A DNA stretch of 7,221 bases from Sulfurimonas sp. GTDB lineage: Bacteria > Campylobacterota > Campylobacteria > Campylobacterales > Sulfurimonadaceae. Below the pieces are notes generated by a model that saw nothing but the letters and a program-made list of their open reading frames with translations, was not told the origin of the DNA and did no database searches. Both the position numbers and the translations under genes were made by a program. This document shows, piece by piece, positions 1 through 6,129 of the stretch. Position 1 is the stretch's first letter. Each line of letters begins with the position of its first letter. The stretch is from contig WFPU01000179.1 of the NCBI GenBank assembly GCA_015487435.1, positions 1 through 7,221 on the forward strand, read 5' to 3'.

Positions 1-19
1 AGATGTGTATAAGAGACAG
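1..19 (+). other. Residual Nextera/Tn5 mosaic-end adapter at contig end
   Basis: The first 19 bases, AGATGTGTATAAGAGACAG, are identical to the Tn5 transposase mosaic end used in tagmentation libraries. A perfect 19-base match at the very first base of the window is best explained as untrimmed adapter at a contig end, not as biology. Genomic sequence therefore starts at about base 20. The reverse complement of this sequence is not present at the other end of the window. Confidence 0.95.
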
Positions 20-96
20 AGATAAAGGATTAAAAAATGATTATAAAGATATAATTTTTTTATTTTTTTAAATATGTGAGGGAAAAAGAAGCAGAT

Positions 97-714
97 ATGC
101 AAGGTTTTGTACTAAATCATAACAAAGTTAAAGATGAAGACTTAGTAGTAACTATTTTATCAAAAAATAACTTAGATACCCTTTATAGGTTCTATGGAGC
201 GCGTCATGGAGTTATAAACTTAGGTTTTAAAATAGATTTTGAAAAAGAGAGTTCTGCTAAAAGCACAATATCTAGGCTCAGAGATGTTATACACATTGGA
301 TTTTCATGGATAAATGATTATAAACTTCTTAGGTTGTGGCAAAATTATATATCTTTATTTTATAAACATTTAAAAGATGCGTATGAAGTTGATGAGTTTT
401 ACTTTAACCTCATAAACGATGCTTCACAAAATTGGGCAAAACAAAATCCTAAAAGAGTAGCAATTGAATCATATATTAAGCTACTAGAACATGAGGGAAG
501 ACTTCATACAGAGATGGAATGTTTTTTATGCCATGAGCCAATTAATGGAGGTATCGCTCTTATTCGTGCTTACTTACCAACTCATAAAGAGTGTACACAT
601 ACACTAGAAGTTAATAAAGATGCTTTAAAAGAACTTTTTAAAAATAAATCTAGCATATTCCTTAATGATAAAGAGATAGACAAGCTTTGGTATGTTTTAC
701 TTGAAGGATTATGA
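97..714 (+). CDS. recO: DNA recombination/repair protein RecO, Campylobacterota type
   Basis: RecO works in the RecFOR pathway, loading RecA onto SSB-coated single-stranded DNA at gaps and annealing complementary strands in the cytoplasm. The 205-residue product has the short form typical of Campylobacterota. It opens with a RecO N-terminal OB-fold (MQGFVLNHNKVKDEDLVV, residues 1-18) and continues with YRFYGARHG (about 30-38) and LRDVIHIGF (about 61-69). A probable zinc cluster follows: C142-x2-C145 and H163-x2-C166. The frame is open from a GTG at 76, but the family N-terminus begins MQG, so the ATG at 97 is preferred. No strong Shine-Dalgarno is visible; AGGG lies about 14 nt upstream and the nearer bases are only A/G-rich. 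The stop codon overlaps the 3' end of the opposing methyltransferase gene by 6 bp. Recognition is from family memory; the start is less certain than the identity. Confidence 0.88.
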   Translation: MQGFVLNHNKVKDEDLVVTILSKNNLDTLYRFYGARHGVINLGFKIDFEKESSAKSTISRLRDVIHIGFSWINDYKLLRLWQNYISLFYKHLKDAYEVDEFYFNLINDASQNWAKQNPKRVAIESYIKLLEHEGRLHTEMECFLCHEPINGGIALIRAYLPTHKECTHTLEVNKDALKELFKNKSSIFLNDKEIDKLWYVLLEGL

Positions 715-1263
715 TTTTTTAGCCACAATAGATGCTACTTTAACTCTCTCTCCTAATCTGTTTACTTCAATCTTTTCTTCATAATAGATAATATCTAAAC
801 CAATAAATATATGTAATAATTCATTTTTTCTTAAAAGGTAGTCTAAATTAGTAGTAGGCATCTGAAATTCTCCATGAGCTACAATAAATGTCTCAAATAT
901 TATGAGTCCACCTGACTTTAAAGCATCTTTCATTTGAGATGTTAAGCGACGATTTAGATAGTTCATATTAACGATTAAATCGTATCTATTTGGTGTAATG
1001 TTGTAACTATCTAAATCAGCTTCTATCTTATTAATTGTTGGTGTATTATCAATTTGAGTGAGTGCAAAATCTGATATATCTACAGCATCTACATCAAACC
1101 CTAGGCTTGATAAAAAATGTGAGTTTCTACCTGTTCCACACGCTATATCTAACGCTTTATCAATATTTGCATGCTTAACATATTTTACTAAAGTTTTACT
1201 TGCATCTTTTGACATTGGTCTAGTTACATGTCTATCGTTCCACCTCTGTTTATCCTCTATCAT
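709..1263 (-). CDS. Class I SAM-dependent methyltransferase (TehB-like)
   Basis: This is a cytoplasmic small-molecule methyltransferase of unknown substrate, 184 residues. The Rossmann-type fold is clear: motif I is LDIACGTGRN (about 38-47), the acidic end of the second strand is VDAVDIS (58-64), EADLDSY (about 82-88) is the adenine-contacting region, YDLIVNMNYLNR (94-105) is motif IV and SGGLIIFETF (about 117-126) is the post-motif strand. The N-terminal WNDRH followed by a short lead to motif I resembles TehB-like and tellurite-resistance-associated methyltransferases, but that similarity alone does not prove tellurite detoxification. The frame extends upstream to an ATG at 1308. The ATG at 1263 is preferred because AAGGA lies 8 nt before it, while the upstream ATG has no ribosome binding site. 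It lies 133 bp downstream of nspC on the same strand, separated by a hairpin element, so it may be a distal operon member or independently expressed. Confidence 0.8.
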   Translation of the reverse strand: MIEDKQRWNDRHVTRPMSKDASKTLVKYVKHANIDKALDIACGTGRNSHFLSSLGFDVDAVDISDFALTQIDNTPTINKIEADLDSYNITPNRYDLIVNMNYLNRRLTSQMKDALKSGGLIIFETFIVAHGEFQMPTTNLDYLLRKNELLHIFIGLDIIYYEEKIEVNRLGERVKVASIVAKKS

Positions 1264-1320
1264 GACAATATTCCTTAATTTTATTTTATAAATGAAGGGA
1301 AATTCCATCTATATTATTAC

Positions 1321-1395
1321 GATGCCAGAAGTAATTCTGTCATCTGCGCTATCACTTGGATTCCTTCGGCAGGAAACCCATCTCACTAGTGTGAT
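1321..1395. repeat. Two-hairpin palindromic intergenic element
   Basis: This lies between nspC and the methyltransferase gene. Hairpin 1 (1321-1344) pairs GATG with CATC and CAGAA with TTCTG around a GTAA loop, with one internal mismatch; read as plus-strand RNA the loop is a GNRA tetraloop. Hairpin 2 (1358-1378) pairs GG with CC and TTCCT with AGGAA around TCGGC, with one A-A mismatch. An outer ATCAC (1351-1355) can pair with GTGAT (1391-1395), which ends just inside the nspC stop codon. G+C is 35 of 75 bases, well above the A+T-rich surroundings. No T-run follows either stem on either strand, so an ordinary intrinsic terminator is unlikely. The form is that of a dispersed REP/MITE-like repeat; a structured leader for the methyltransferase mRNA is the alternative. 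Confidence 0.55.
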
Positions 1396-1396
1396 T

Positions 1397-2527
1397 TTAT
1401 GAAAGTCTTTGCTTATAATCTTCATATTTAAAAAATTTTATAATTTCTCTCCTACCATTTTTGCGTAATATTACTAATGAGGGAAGTTTAATCCCATTAA
1501 AAGTTGTATTTTTAACAAAAGTGTAATGAATTTGGTCTTCAAATATAATTTTATCTCCAATTTTGAGTGGTTTATCAAAAGAATAATCACCCATTATATC
1601 TCCAGCTAAACATGTATTTCCAGCCAATCTATATGTGTGTGTTTTTTTACCAGCTTCATCTGCACCTCGAACTTCTGCGCGATATGGCATAGCTAAAGTA
1701 TCTGGCATATGAGCTTCTGCTGAAGTATCAAGTATTGCTATATCCATGCCATTATGAACTATATCTAATACACTACTAACTAAATATCCACATTCCCACC
1801 CAACAGCTTCTCCTGGCTCTAGATATACATCTACATCATACTTTTTACGAAACTTTATTATTATTTTTATCAGTTTTTCTACATCATAATCTTTTTTAGT
1901 AATATGCTGCCCACCACCAAAATTTATATATTTTAAATTTTTAAAATATTGAGAAAAATCGGTCTCAAATTTTTCCAATACCTCTTCAAGTGCATCCACA
2001 TTTTGTTCACAAAGTGCATGAAAATTCAAACCATCTATATACTCCAAAACTTTTTCATCAAAATTTTCAAATGTTGTACCCAATCGACTATAAATTCCGC
2101 AAGGATTATATATATCTTTTGGAGATGAAGAGATTTCTGGGTTTATACGAAGAGAGATACTAGCTTGTGGATTTGTATCTTTTATAACATATATATATTT
2201 AAATAGCTGTGCTGGTGAGTTAAAAACAATATGGTCTGATATTTTAGCGACTTCTTTTATATCATCATCGCCAAAAGCAGGAGAATATGTATGAACCTCC
2301 GCATCTTTGTTGTGTTTTTTAAACTCTTCGTTGGCTAAGGTGGCTTCATGCAGTCCACTTGCAGTACACCCTTTTAAATATTTTGCAACCAAAGGAAAGG
2401 TACTCCACATAGCAAAACCTTTTAGTGCCAAAATAATTTTAGCCCCACTTTGTTTTTGCACATAATCTAAAGTTTTCAGATTTTTTTCTAATAACTCCTC
2501 TTCACATAAATAATAAGGTGTCCTCAT
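1397..2527 (-). CDS. nspC: Carboxynorspermidine/carboxyspermidine decarboxylase
   Basis: This PLP-dependent enzyme removes the carboxyl group from carboxynorspermidine or carboxyspermidine to give norspermidine or spermidine, the last step of the aspartate-semialdehyde polyamine route, in the cytoplasm. At 376 residues it has the normal family length. It belongs to the alanine racemase-fold group IV decarboxylases. The PLP lysine is K36 in ILALKGF. HALCEQ (about 170-175) and FGGGQH (203-208) mark barrel strands, and EPGEAVG (237-243) is the phosphate-binding segment. The catalytic Cys and Asp lie in C306-LAG-D310, and HYTFVKNTTFNG (334-345) closes the active site. The ATG directly abuts the TAG of the HDOD gene, with only a weak GAG in front, so translation is probably coupled to that gene. 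In Campylobacter jejuni the equivalent enzyme makes spermidine; which diamine is used here cannot be read from the sequence. Confidence 0.93.
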   Translation of the reverse strand: MRTPYYLCEEELLEKNLKTLDYVQKQSGAKIILALKGFAMWSTFPLVAKYLKGCTASGLHEATLANEEFKKHNKDAEVHTYSPAFGDDDIKEVAKISDHIVFNSPAQLFKYIYVIKDTNPQASISLRINPEISSSPKDIYNPCGIYSRLGTTFENFDEKVLEYIDGLNFHALCEQNVDALEEVLEKFETDFSQYFKNLKYINFGGGQHITKKDYDVEKLIKIIIKFRKKYDVDVYLEPGEAVGWECGYLVSSVLDIVHNGMDIAILDTSAEAHMPDTLAMPYRAEVRGADEAGKKTHTYRLAGNTCLAGDIMGDYSFDKPLKIGDKIIFEDQIHYTFVKNTTFNGIKLPSLVILRKNGRREIIKFFKYEDYKQRLS

Positions 2528-3367
2528 CTATTTTCTCAAAATTTTTACATAATTCTTTTTTAGAATAAGTGCTATTTTTACAAATACATCAACATCTAAA
2601 TTCATATTTCTGATAAGTTTACATGCTTTTAAAACTGATTTTTTAGTTAATATCTCTCTTGTATTTACTGCTGTTCTTACAATGTCAAGGACGTCTATAT
2701 GTTTTTTTGTTTTTAATGATATATTGTTATTGTTATAATCTAAATTTTTTAATATATTTTCATAGGATGGTTCTAAATTCCAGTGCTTAAACAACAATCC
2801 ACTAAGATAATAAGATGTAGTATTTAAATATTCATCTTCATATAAATCAGTATCAATACAGTTTTTGTAACCTTGTGAAAATTCTTCTATATAATCGCTT
2901 TTATCAACTTCTCGAGCTACAATCAACTTCCCTGATTCCATAATAAGGGCTAAAGGAGTTAAAAATTTTGCATCTTTATTGTCTATTTTAGAGTACCAAT
3001 GCATCATTAGTGAACTTTGTATATGGCATACGACATTAAATATAGAAGGAGAGACACCATATACTTTGGTATTTGCTTTTATCTTTTCATTAATACTATA
3101 GTGTAAAATGAGTCCATAAATTTTTTGAGTACCAAAAAGCGATACTGCTTGAGAGATAGAAAGAATTTGTTTTGAAAAACCATAATATGGAGCATTTATC
3201 ATTTTTAAAATATTTGCTGTTAGTAGCGCATCTGATTCTATGATTTTTACAAGTTTTTTAATTTCAACATGTTCAGCACCATTTGAGTAAAGCTGCTGAA
3301 TCAATAATGTAGCATTAGATAGTGGTGGTAGAGAATCAATACTTTTAACTAAATTCTCAAAAGTCAT
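2528..3367 (-). CDS. HDOD-domain protein embedded in the polyamine operon
   Basis: The 279-residue product is predicted cytoplasmic, with no signal peptide or membrane segment. Residues about 5-205 match the HDOD domain: LPPLSNATLLIQQL (13-26), the ESDALLTANILKMINAPYYGF block (about 44-64) and the following SISQAVSLFGTQKIYGLIL (70-88). HDOD proteins are relatives of HD hydrolases that lack the metal-binding residues. Known members act in signalling and regulation, often with GGDEF, EAL or CheY domains, but this one is a stand-alone domain with a C-terminal helical tail (about 222-279). The start is supported by GAGGT 9 nt upstream, inside the last codons of the dehydrogenase gene 5 nt away. 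The TAG stop abuts the ATG of nspC. Co-transcription with both polyamine enzymes suggests a role tied to polyamine level or to a process that needs polyamines. That role is inference. Confidence 0.85.
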   Translation of the reverse strand: MTFENLVKSIDSLPPLSNATLLIQQLYSNGAEHVEIKKLVKIIESDALLTANILKMINAPYYGFSKQILSISQAVSLFGTQKIYGLILHYSINEKIKANTKVYGVSPSIFNVVCHIQSSLMMHWYSKIDNKDAKFLTPLALIMESGKLIVAREVDKSDYIEEFSQGYKNCIDTDLYEDEYLNTTSYYLSGLLFKHWNLEPSYENILKNLDYNNNNISLKTKKHIDVLDIVRTAVNTREILTKKSVLKACKLIRNMNLDVDVFVKIALILKKNYVKILRK

Positions 3368-3372
3368 CTATT

Positions 3373-4572
3373 TTATACCTCTAACTCTTTAACTGACCAA
3401 GGAAGCCCTTGTTTATTTAGTTCATCCATAAATGTATCTGGGTCAAACTCTTCCATATTAAAGACACCGGTGCCAGTCCATTTGTTTTCTAGCATTAATT
3501 TAGCACCAATCATAGCAGGGACACCAGTTGTATACGATACTGCTTGGGAATTTACCTCTGCAAAACATTTCTCATGATCACTCACTTGATAGATATAGAT
3601 TCTTTTTTTCTCTCCGTCCTTATAACCAGTTGCGACTATACCAATATTTGTCTTACCTTTCGTTCGTGAGCCTAGTGAAGTAGGATCAGGTAATAATGTT
3701 TTTAAAAACTCCATTGGCACTATCTTTTGCCCATTATGTTCAACCTCTTTAATGCCAAGCATCCCAACATTTTGCAAACATTTCATATGAGTTAAATAAC
3801 TCTCGCTAAAAGTCATAAAAAATCTAATTCTTTTTAAACCTTTAATATGCTTAACTAAACTTTCCATCTCTTCATGATAAAGCAGATAGGAATCTTTTTC
3901 TCCAACCTCTGGATAATTCCAAACCATTTTAATCTCCATAGGTTTAGTTTCTATCCATTCCCCAACACCATCTTCATTTTTTTGCCAGTAACGACCATTA
4001 GCAGAAACTTCTCGTAAATTTATTTCAGGGTTAAAGTTAGTTGCAAATGCGTATCCGTGATCCCCTGCATTACAATCTAATATATCGATAGTCTCAATGG
4101 AATCAAAATAGTGTTTTTGAGCATAAGCACAAAATACATTTGTAACTCCAGGATCAAAGCCACTTCCAAGAAGTCCTAAAATTCCAGATTTTTTAAACTT
4201 TTCGTCTCTAGCCCATTGAAGTTTATACTCAAACTTTGCCTCATCTGGATGCTCATAATTTGCTGTGTCAAGATATGGAGTTTTGGTGGCAATACACGCA
4301 TCCATGATAGTTAAATCTTGATATGGAAGTGCTACATTTATAACTATATCTGCATTATATTTATTAATTAATTCTATTAAATCTGATAGATTATCAGCAT
4401 CTATACTAGCAGTTTGGATATTGGCATTTGGTAGCTCAGAACTTATCTCATCACATTTTGAAATTGTTCTACTAGCTAATATTATGTTGCCAAAAACATC
4501 TGCATTTAAAGCACATTTATGAACAACTACACGACCAACCCCACCAGCACCTATAATTAAAGTTGTTTTCAT
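3373..4572 (-). CDS. Carboxynorspermidine/carboxyspermidine dehydrogenase (saccharopine dehydrogenase-like)
   Basis: This NAD(P)H-dependent enzyme condenses L-aspartate-4-semialdehyde with 1,3-diaminopropane or putrescine and reduces the Schiff base to carboxynorspermidine or carboxyspermidine, the substrate of NspC. The 399 residues fit the family. A Rossmann nucleotide-binding motif, GAGGVG, lies at residues 8-13. ASRT (33-36) at the end of the second strand fits NADP preference. NVALPYQDLTIMDAC (79-93) and GLLGSGFDPGVTNVF (about 133-147) are family-typical, followed by the saccharopine dehydrogenase C-terminal domain. The annotation 'saccharopine dehydrogenase' is possible, but the neighbouring decarboxylase makes the polyamine function much more likely. 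The ATG overlaps the upstream TGA as ATGA and has no clear Shine-Dalgarno of its own, so translational coupling to the pentapeptide gene is expected. Confidence 0.92.
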   Translation of the reverse strand: MKTTLIIGAGGVGRVVVHKCALNADVFGNIILASRTISKCDEISSELPNANIQTASIDADNLSDLIELINKYNADIVINVALPYQDLTIMDACIATKTPYLDTANYEHPDEAKFEYKLQWARDEKFKKSGILGLLGSGFDPGVTNVFCAYAQKHYFDSIETIDILDCNAGDHGYAFATNFNPEINLREVSANGRYWQKNEDGVGEWIETKPMEIKMVWNYPEVGEKDSYLLYHEEMESLVKHIKGLKRIRFFMTFSESYLTHMKCLQNVGMLGIKEVEHNGQKIVPMEFLKTLLPDPTSLGSRTKGKTNIGIVATGYKDGEKKRIYIYQVSDHEKCFAEVNSQAVSYTTGVPAMIGAKLMLENKWTGTGVFNMEEFDPDTFMDELNKQGLPWSVKELEV

Positions 4573-5345
4573 TTAGCTTTTTTACACTTTCCAAGACTTC
4601 TTTTTTTACAAATAGTTCCATCTATCCATATAGCTTGTCCAAATCTTGCTCTATCAAGGTTAGCACCATCAAAGTTTACACCCTCTAAATTTGCCCATCT
4701 AAAATCAACACCGCTAAGATTTGCCCCTGAAAAGTTACTATTTTGAAGTTTCGCACTTTTAAAAGTAGCTCCTGTTAAGTTGGCTCCAGTAAAATCCACA
4801 TTCTTAAGAGATGTATTTACAAATTTCACAGCTCTTAAATCAGCATTGATAAAAGTTAAATTATCCATCATCTTATCAGACAAATTTTTACCTTTAATTT
4901 CAACGGCTGTATTAAGAATTTTTTTCTTTTTAGTATAGATAAAAAGACAATTTCCTACACTATTTTTTTTACATTTAAGACCATTAGCCCATATAGCCCC
5001 ATCAAGTTTTGCATTAAAAAATATTGCATTTGTAATATTTGCATCTTTCAAATTTGCACCACAAAGGTCGGCAAAACTAAAATTTACATATCCAAGATTT
5101 GCATTTGTAAGATTTGCATCTTTTAAATTAGCACCTTGAAAATAAGAACCATATAAATCAGAATTTGAAAGGTTTGCATTTGATAGATTTGCACCATGAA
5201 ATTGAGAGTATGTTAGATTTGCATCTGATAAATTTGCTTTAGTAAGATTAGCTTCTGGAGCTATTGTGTATTTTCCAACAACAACCTCTGCAGACAATAA
5301 ATATGGAAACATAAGTAGCAATATTGAGATAAATGATAATTTCAT
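4569..5345 (-). CDS. Exported pentapeptide-repeat protein with duplicated Cys-capped module
   Basis: The 258-residue protein begins with a Sec signal peptide: MKLSF, a hydrophobic core ISILLLMFPYLL, then LSA before EVV, predicting cleavage after about residue 19 and a periplasmic or secreted mature chain. Two blocks of A(N/D)LxX pentapeptide repeats, about 33-118 and 163-238, should each form a right-handed quadrilateral beta-helix. Each block ends in the same cap, A-I-W-x2-G-x2-C-K-K-x-S-x-G-x-C, at 117-133 and 238-254, with identical spacing. A lysine-rich linker (about 137-153) joins the modules. The start is supported by AAAGG 8 nt upstream. The gene heads the polyamine operon and its TGA overlaps the dehydrogenase ATG. 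Pentapeptide proteins include gyrase-binding DNA mimics, but export argues against that here. The molecular function is unknown. Confidence 0.85.
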   Translation of the reverse strand: MKLSFISILLLMFPYLLSAEVVVGKYTIAPEANLTKANLSDANLTYSQFHGANLSNANLSNSDLYGSYFQGANLKDANLTNANLGYVNFSFADLCGANLKDANITNAIFFNAKLDGAIWANGLKCKKNSVGNCLFIYTKKKKILNTAVEIKGKNLSDKMMDNLTFINADLRAVKFVNTSLKNVDFTGANLTGATFKSAKLQNSNFSGANLSGVDFRWANLEGVNFDGANLDRARFGQAIWIDGTICKKRSLGKCKKAK

Positions 5346-5390
5346 AAAATAAACCTTTATTTTTATTATAGGTATTGTAACTAAATATAA

Positions 5391-5419
5391 ATTATAAAAG
5401 CAAACTACATAGTACTTAA
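5391..5419 (-). promoter_or_regulatory. Candidate sigma-70 promoter for the polyamine operon
   Basis: A TATAAT (complement of 5391-5396) sits 17 bp downstream of TTAAGT (complement of 5414-5419), a weak 3/6 match to the -35 consensus. The predicted transcript would start near 5384, about 40 nt before the ATG. A second TATAAT lies closer at 5365-5370 without a convincing -35 and could be used instead; weak -35 boxes are usual in Campylobacterota. The A+T richness makes chance matches likely. Confidence 0.4.
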
Positions 5420-5430
5420 TAGTACTTATA
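5411..5430. repeat. 10-bp direct repeat with AGTACT palindromes
   Basis: AGTACTTAAT (5411-5420) is followed immediately by AGTACTTATA (5421-5430), eight identical leading bases in tandem, each starting with the palindrome AGTACT. The spacing of 10 bp is one helical turn, and the first copy overlaps the candidate -35 box of the pentapeptide operon. It could be a regulator binding site. No regulator can be named from the sequence. Confidence 0.45.
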
Positions 5431-5473
5431 CCAATTGATATCTTTCATTTTTGCATTTAACGGCAGTCGTGAG

Positions 5474-5503
5474 CAATAATTTTCCCGCTATAGTAAATTA
5501 TTG
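5474..5503. repeat. 9-bp inverted repeat next to the IS insertion point
   Basis: CAATAATTT (5474-5482) is the exact reverse complement of AAATTATTG (5495-5503), separated by 12 nt containing a small CCCGC core. The arm ends 5 bp from the left end of the insertion sequence. No T-run follows on either strand, so it is not a clear terminator. It could be an operator, or a secondary structure near the insertion target. Confidence 0.5.
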
Positions 5504-5508
5504 TTCTC

Positions 5509-5534
5509 TGGAGTGGTAACTTAAATTCATACTA
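5509..5534 (+). repeat. Left terminal inverted repeat of the IS3-family element
   Basis: This 26-bp end matches the reverse complement of 6476-6501 at 25 positions; the single difference is T5521 against the complement of G6489. It is the transposase binding site at the orfB-proximal end. The flanking CTC at 5506-5508 is the target duplication copy. Confidence 0.92.
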
Positions 5535-5548
5535 TTTATAATATATTG

Positions 5549-6118
5549 CTAAGCAGCTGTTTCCATTTGTACCACCAAATTAATTTCTTCAAATTTAGAA
5601 GGTGAAATATTTCCTAAATAACTGTGGCTTCTAACCCTATTATAATAAAACTCAATATACTCGAATATCTCTCTTTTTGCTTGATTTTTAGTATAAAAAT
5701 ATGTTTGATATACCAAGTCAGATTTTAAAGTTTTGAAGAAACTCTCAGCTACTGCATTATCCCAACAATTACCTTTTCTGCTCATACTTTGCACTATTCC
5801 ATGCTTTTTTAATAAATCTTTATGAGAGTAAGAAGCATATTGATTATCTCTATCCGTATGCCATAAAAGACCTTTATTAGGGTTTCTATGTTTTATAGCC
5901 ATATTTAAAGCATTATTTACCAAGGACACTTTCATCGTGTCATCCATAGACCATCCAACAATTTTTCGTGAGTACAAATCTATAACAGTAGCAAGGTATA
6001 ACCAACCTTCTCCTGTAGATATATAGGTAATATCACCTACATATTTAGTATCTGGTTCAGATGCATAAAAATCCCGGGACATAAGTCTTACAGTAAAACT
6101 CTTTTGATGCTCACGCAT
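5549..6118 (-). pseudogene. IS3-family transposase OrfB, N-terminal part deleted in frame
   Basis: The 189-codon frame encodes an rve/DDE integrase-type catalytic core. The acidic triad is intact: D29 in VGDITYI, D89 in HTDRD and E125 in DNAVAESFF, with 35 residues between D89 and E125. YNRVRSHSYLG near residue 159 is the family C-terminal signature. The start is broken. Residues 1-14 (MREHQKSFTVRLMS) match the beginning of OrfB, but the chain then jumps directly to RDFYASEPDTKYVGD, which normally lies about 90-100 residues further on, after the HTH_21 region. The frame continues upstream as KYAW to about 6175, as expected for the -1 frame of an OrfAB fusion. The junction falls near CCCGGG at 6073-6078. 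The DNA-contacting region being lost, the product is unlikely to transpose the element. Confidence 0.88.
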
Positions 6119-6129
6119 CCACGCGTACT

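Noticed and set aside
21..71. Open frame before recO reading DKGLKNDYKDIIFLFF and a stop, possibly the tail of an upstream gene
   Set aside because: It is only 16 codons of genomic sequence after the adapter, has no recognisable family and is low in complexity, so a partial gene cannot be supported.
76..96. GTG start giving recO seven extra residues
   Set aside because: RecO proteins of this type begin at MQG, and the GTG at 76 has no ribosome binding site in its poly-T upstream sequence.
1058..1291. 77-codon open frame on the plus strand
   Set aside because: It lies antisense within the methyltransferase gene, has no ribosome binding site or family features, and mirrors that gene's codons.
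1264..1308. Upstream ATG extending the methyltransferase by 15 residues
   Set aside because: No ribosome binding site precedes it, while the ATG at 1263 has AAGGA at good spacing and gives the usual family N-terminus.
1351..1395. Intrinsic terminator for the polyamine operon
   Set aside because: The stem exists but no T-run follows it on the minus strand, so it is described as a hairpin element rather than a terminator.
5411..5430. Start of a CRISPR array
   Set aside because: The repeat unit is only 10 bp, in direct tandem without spacers, and there are no cas genes nearby.
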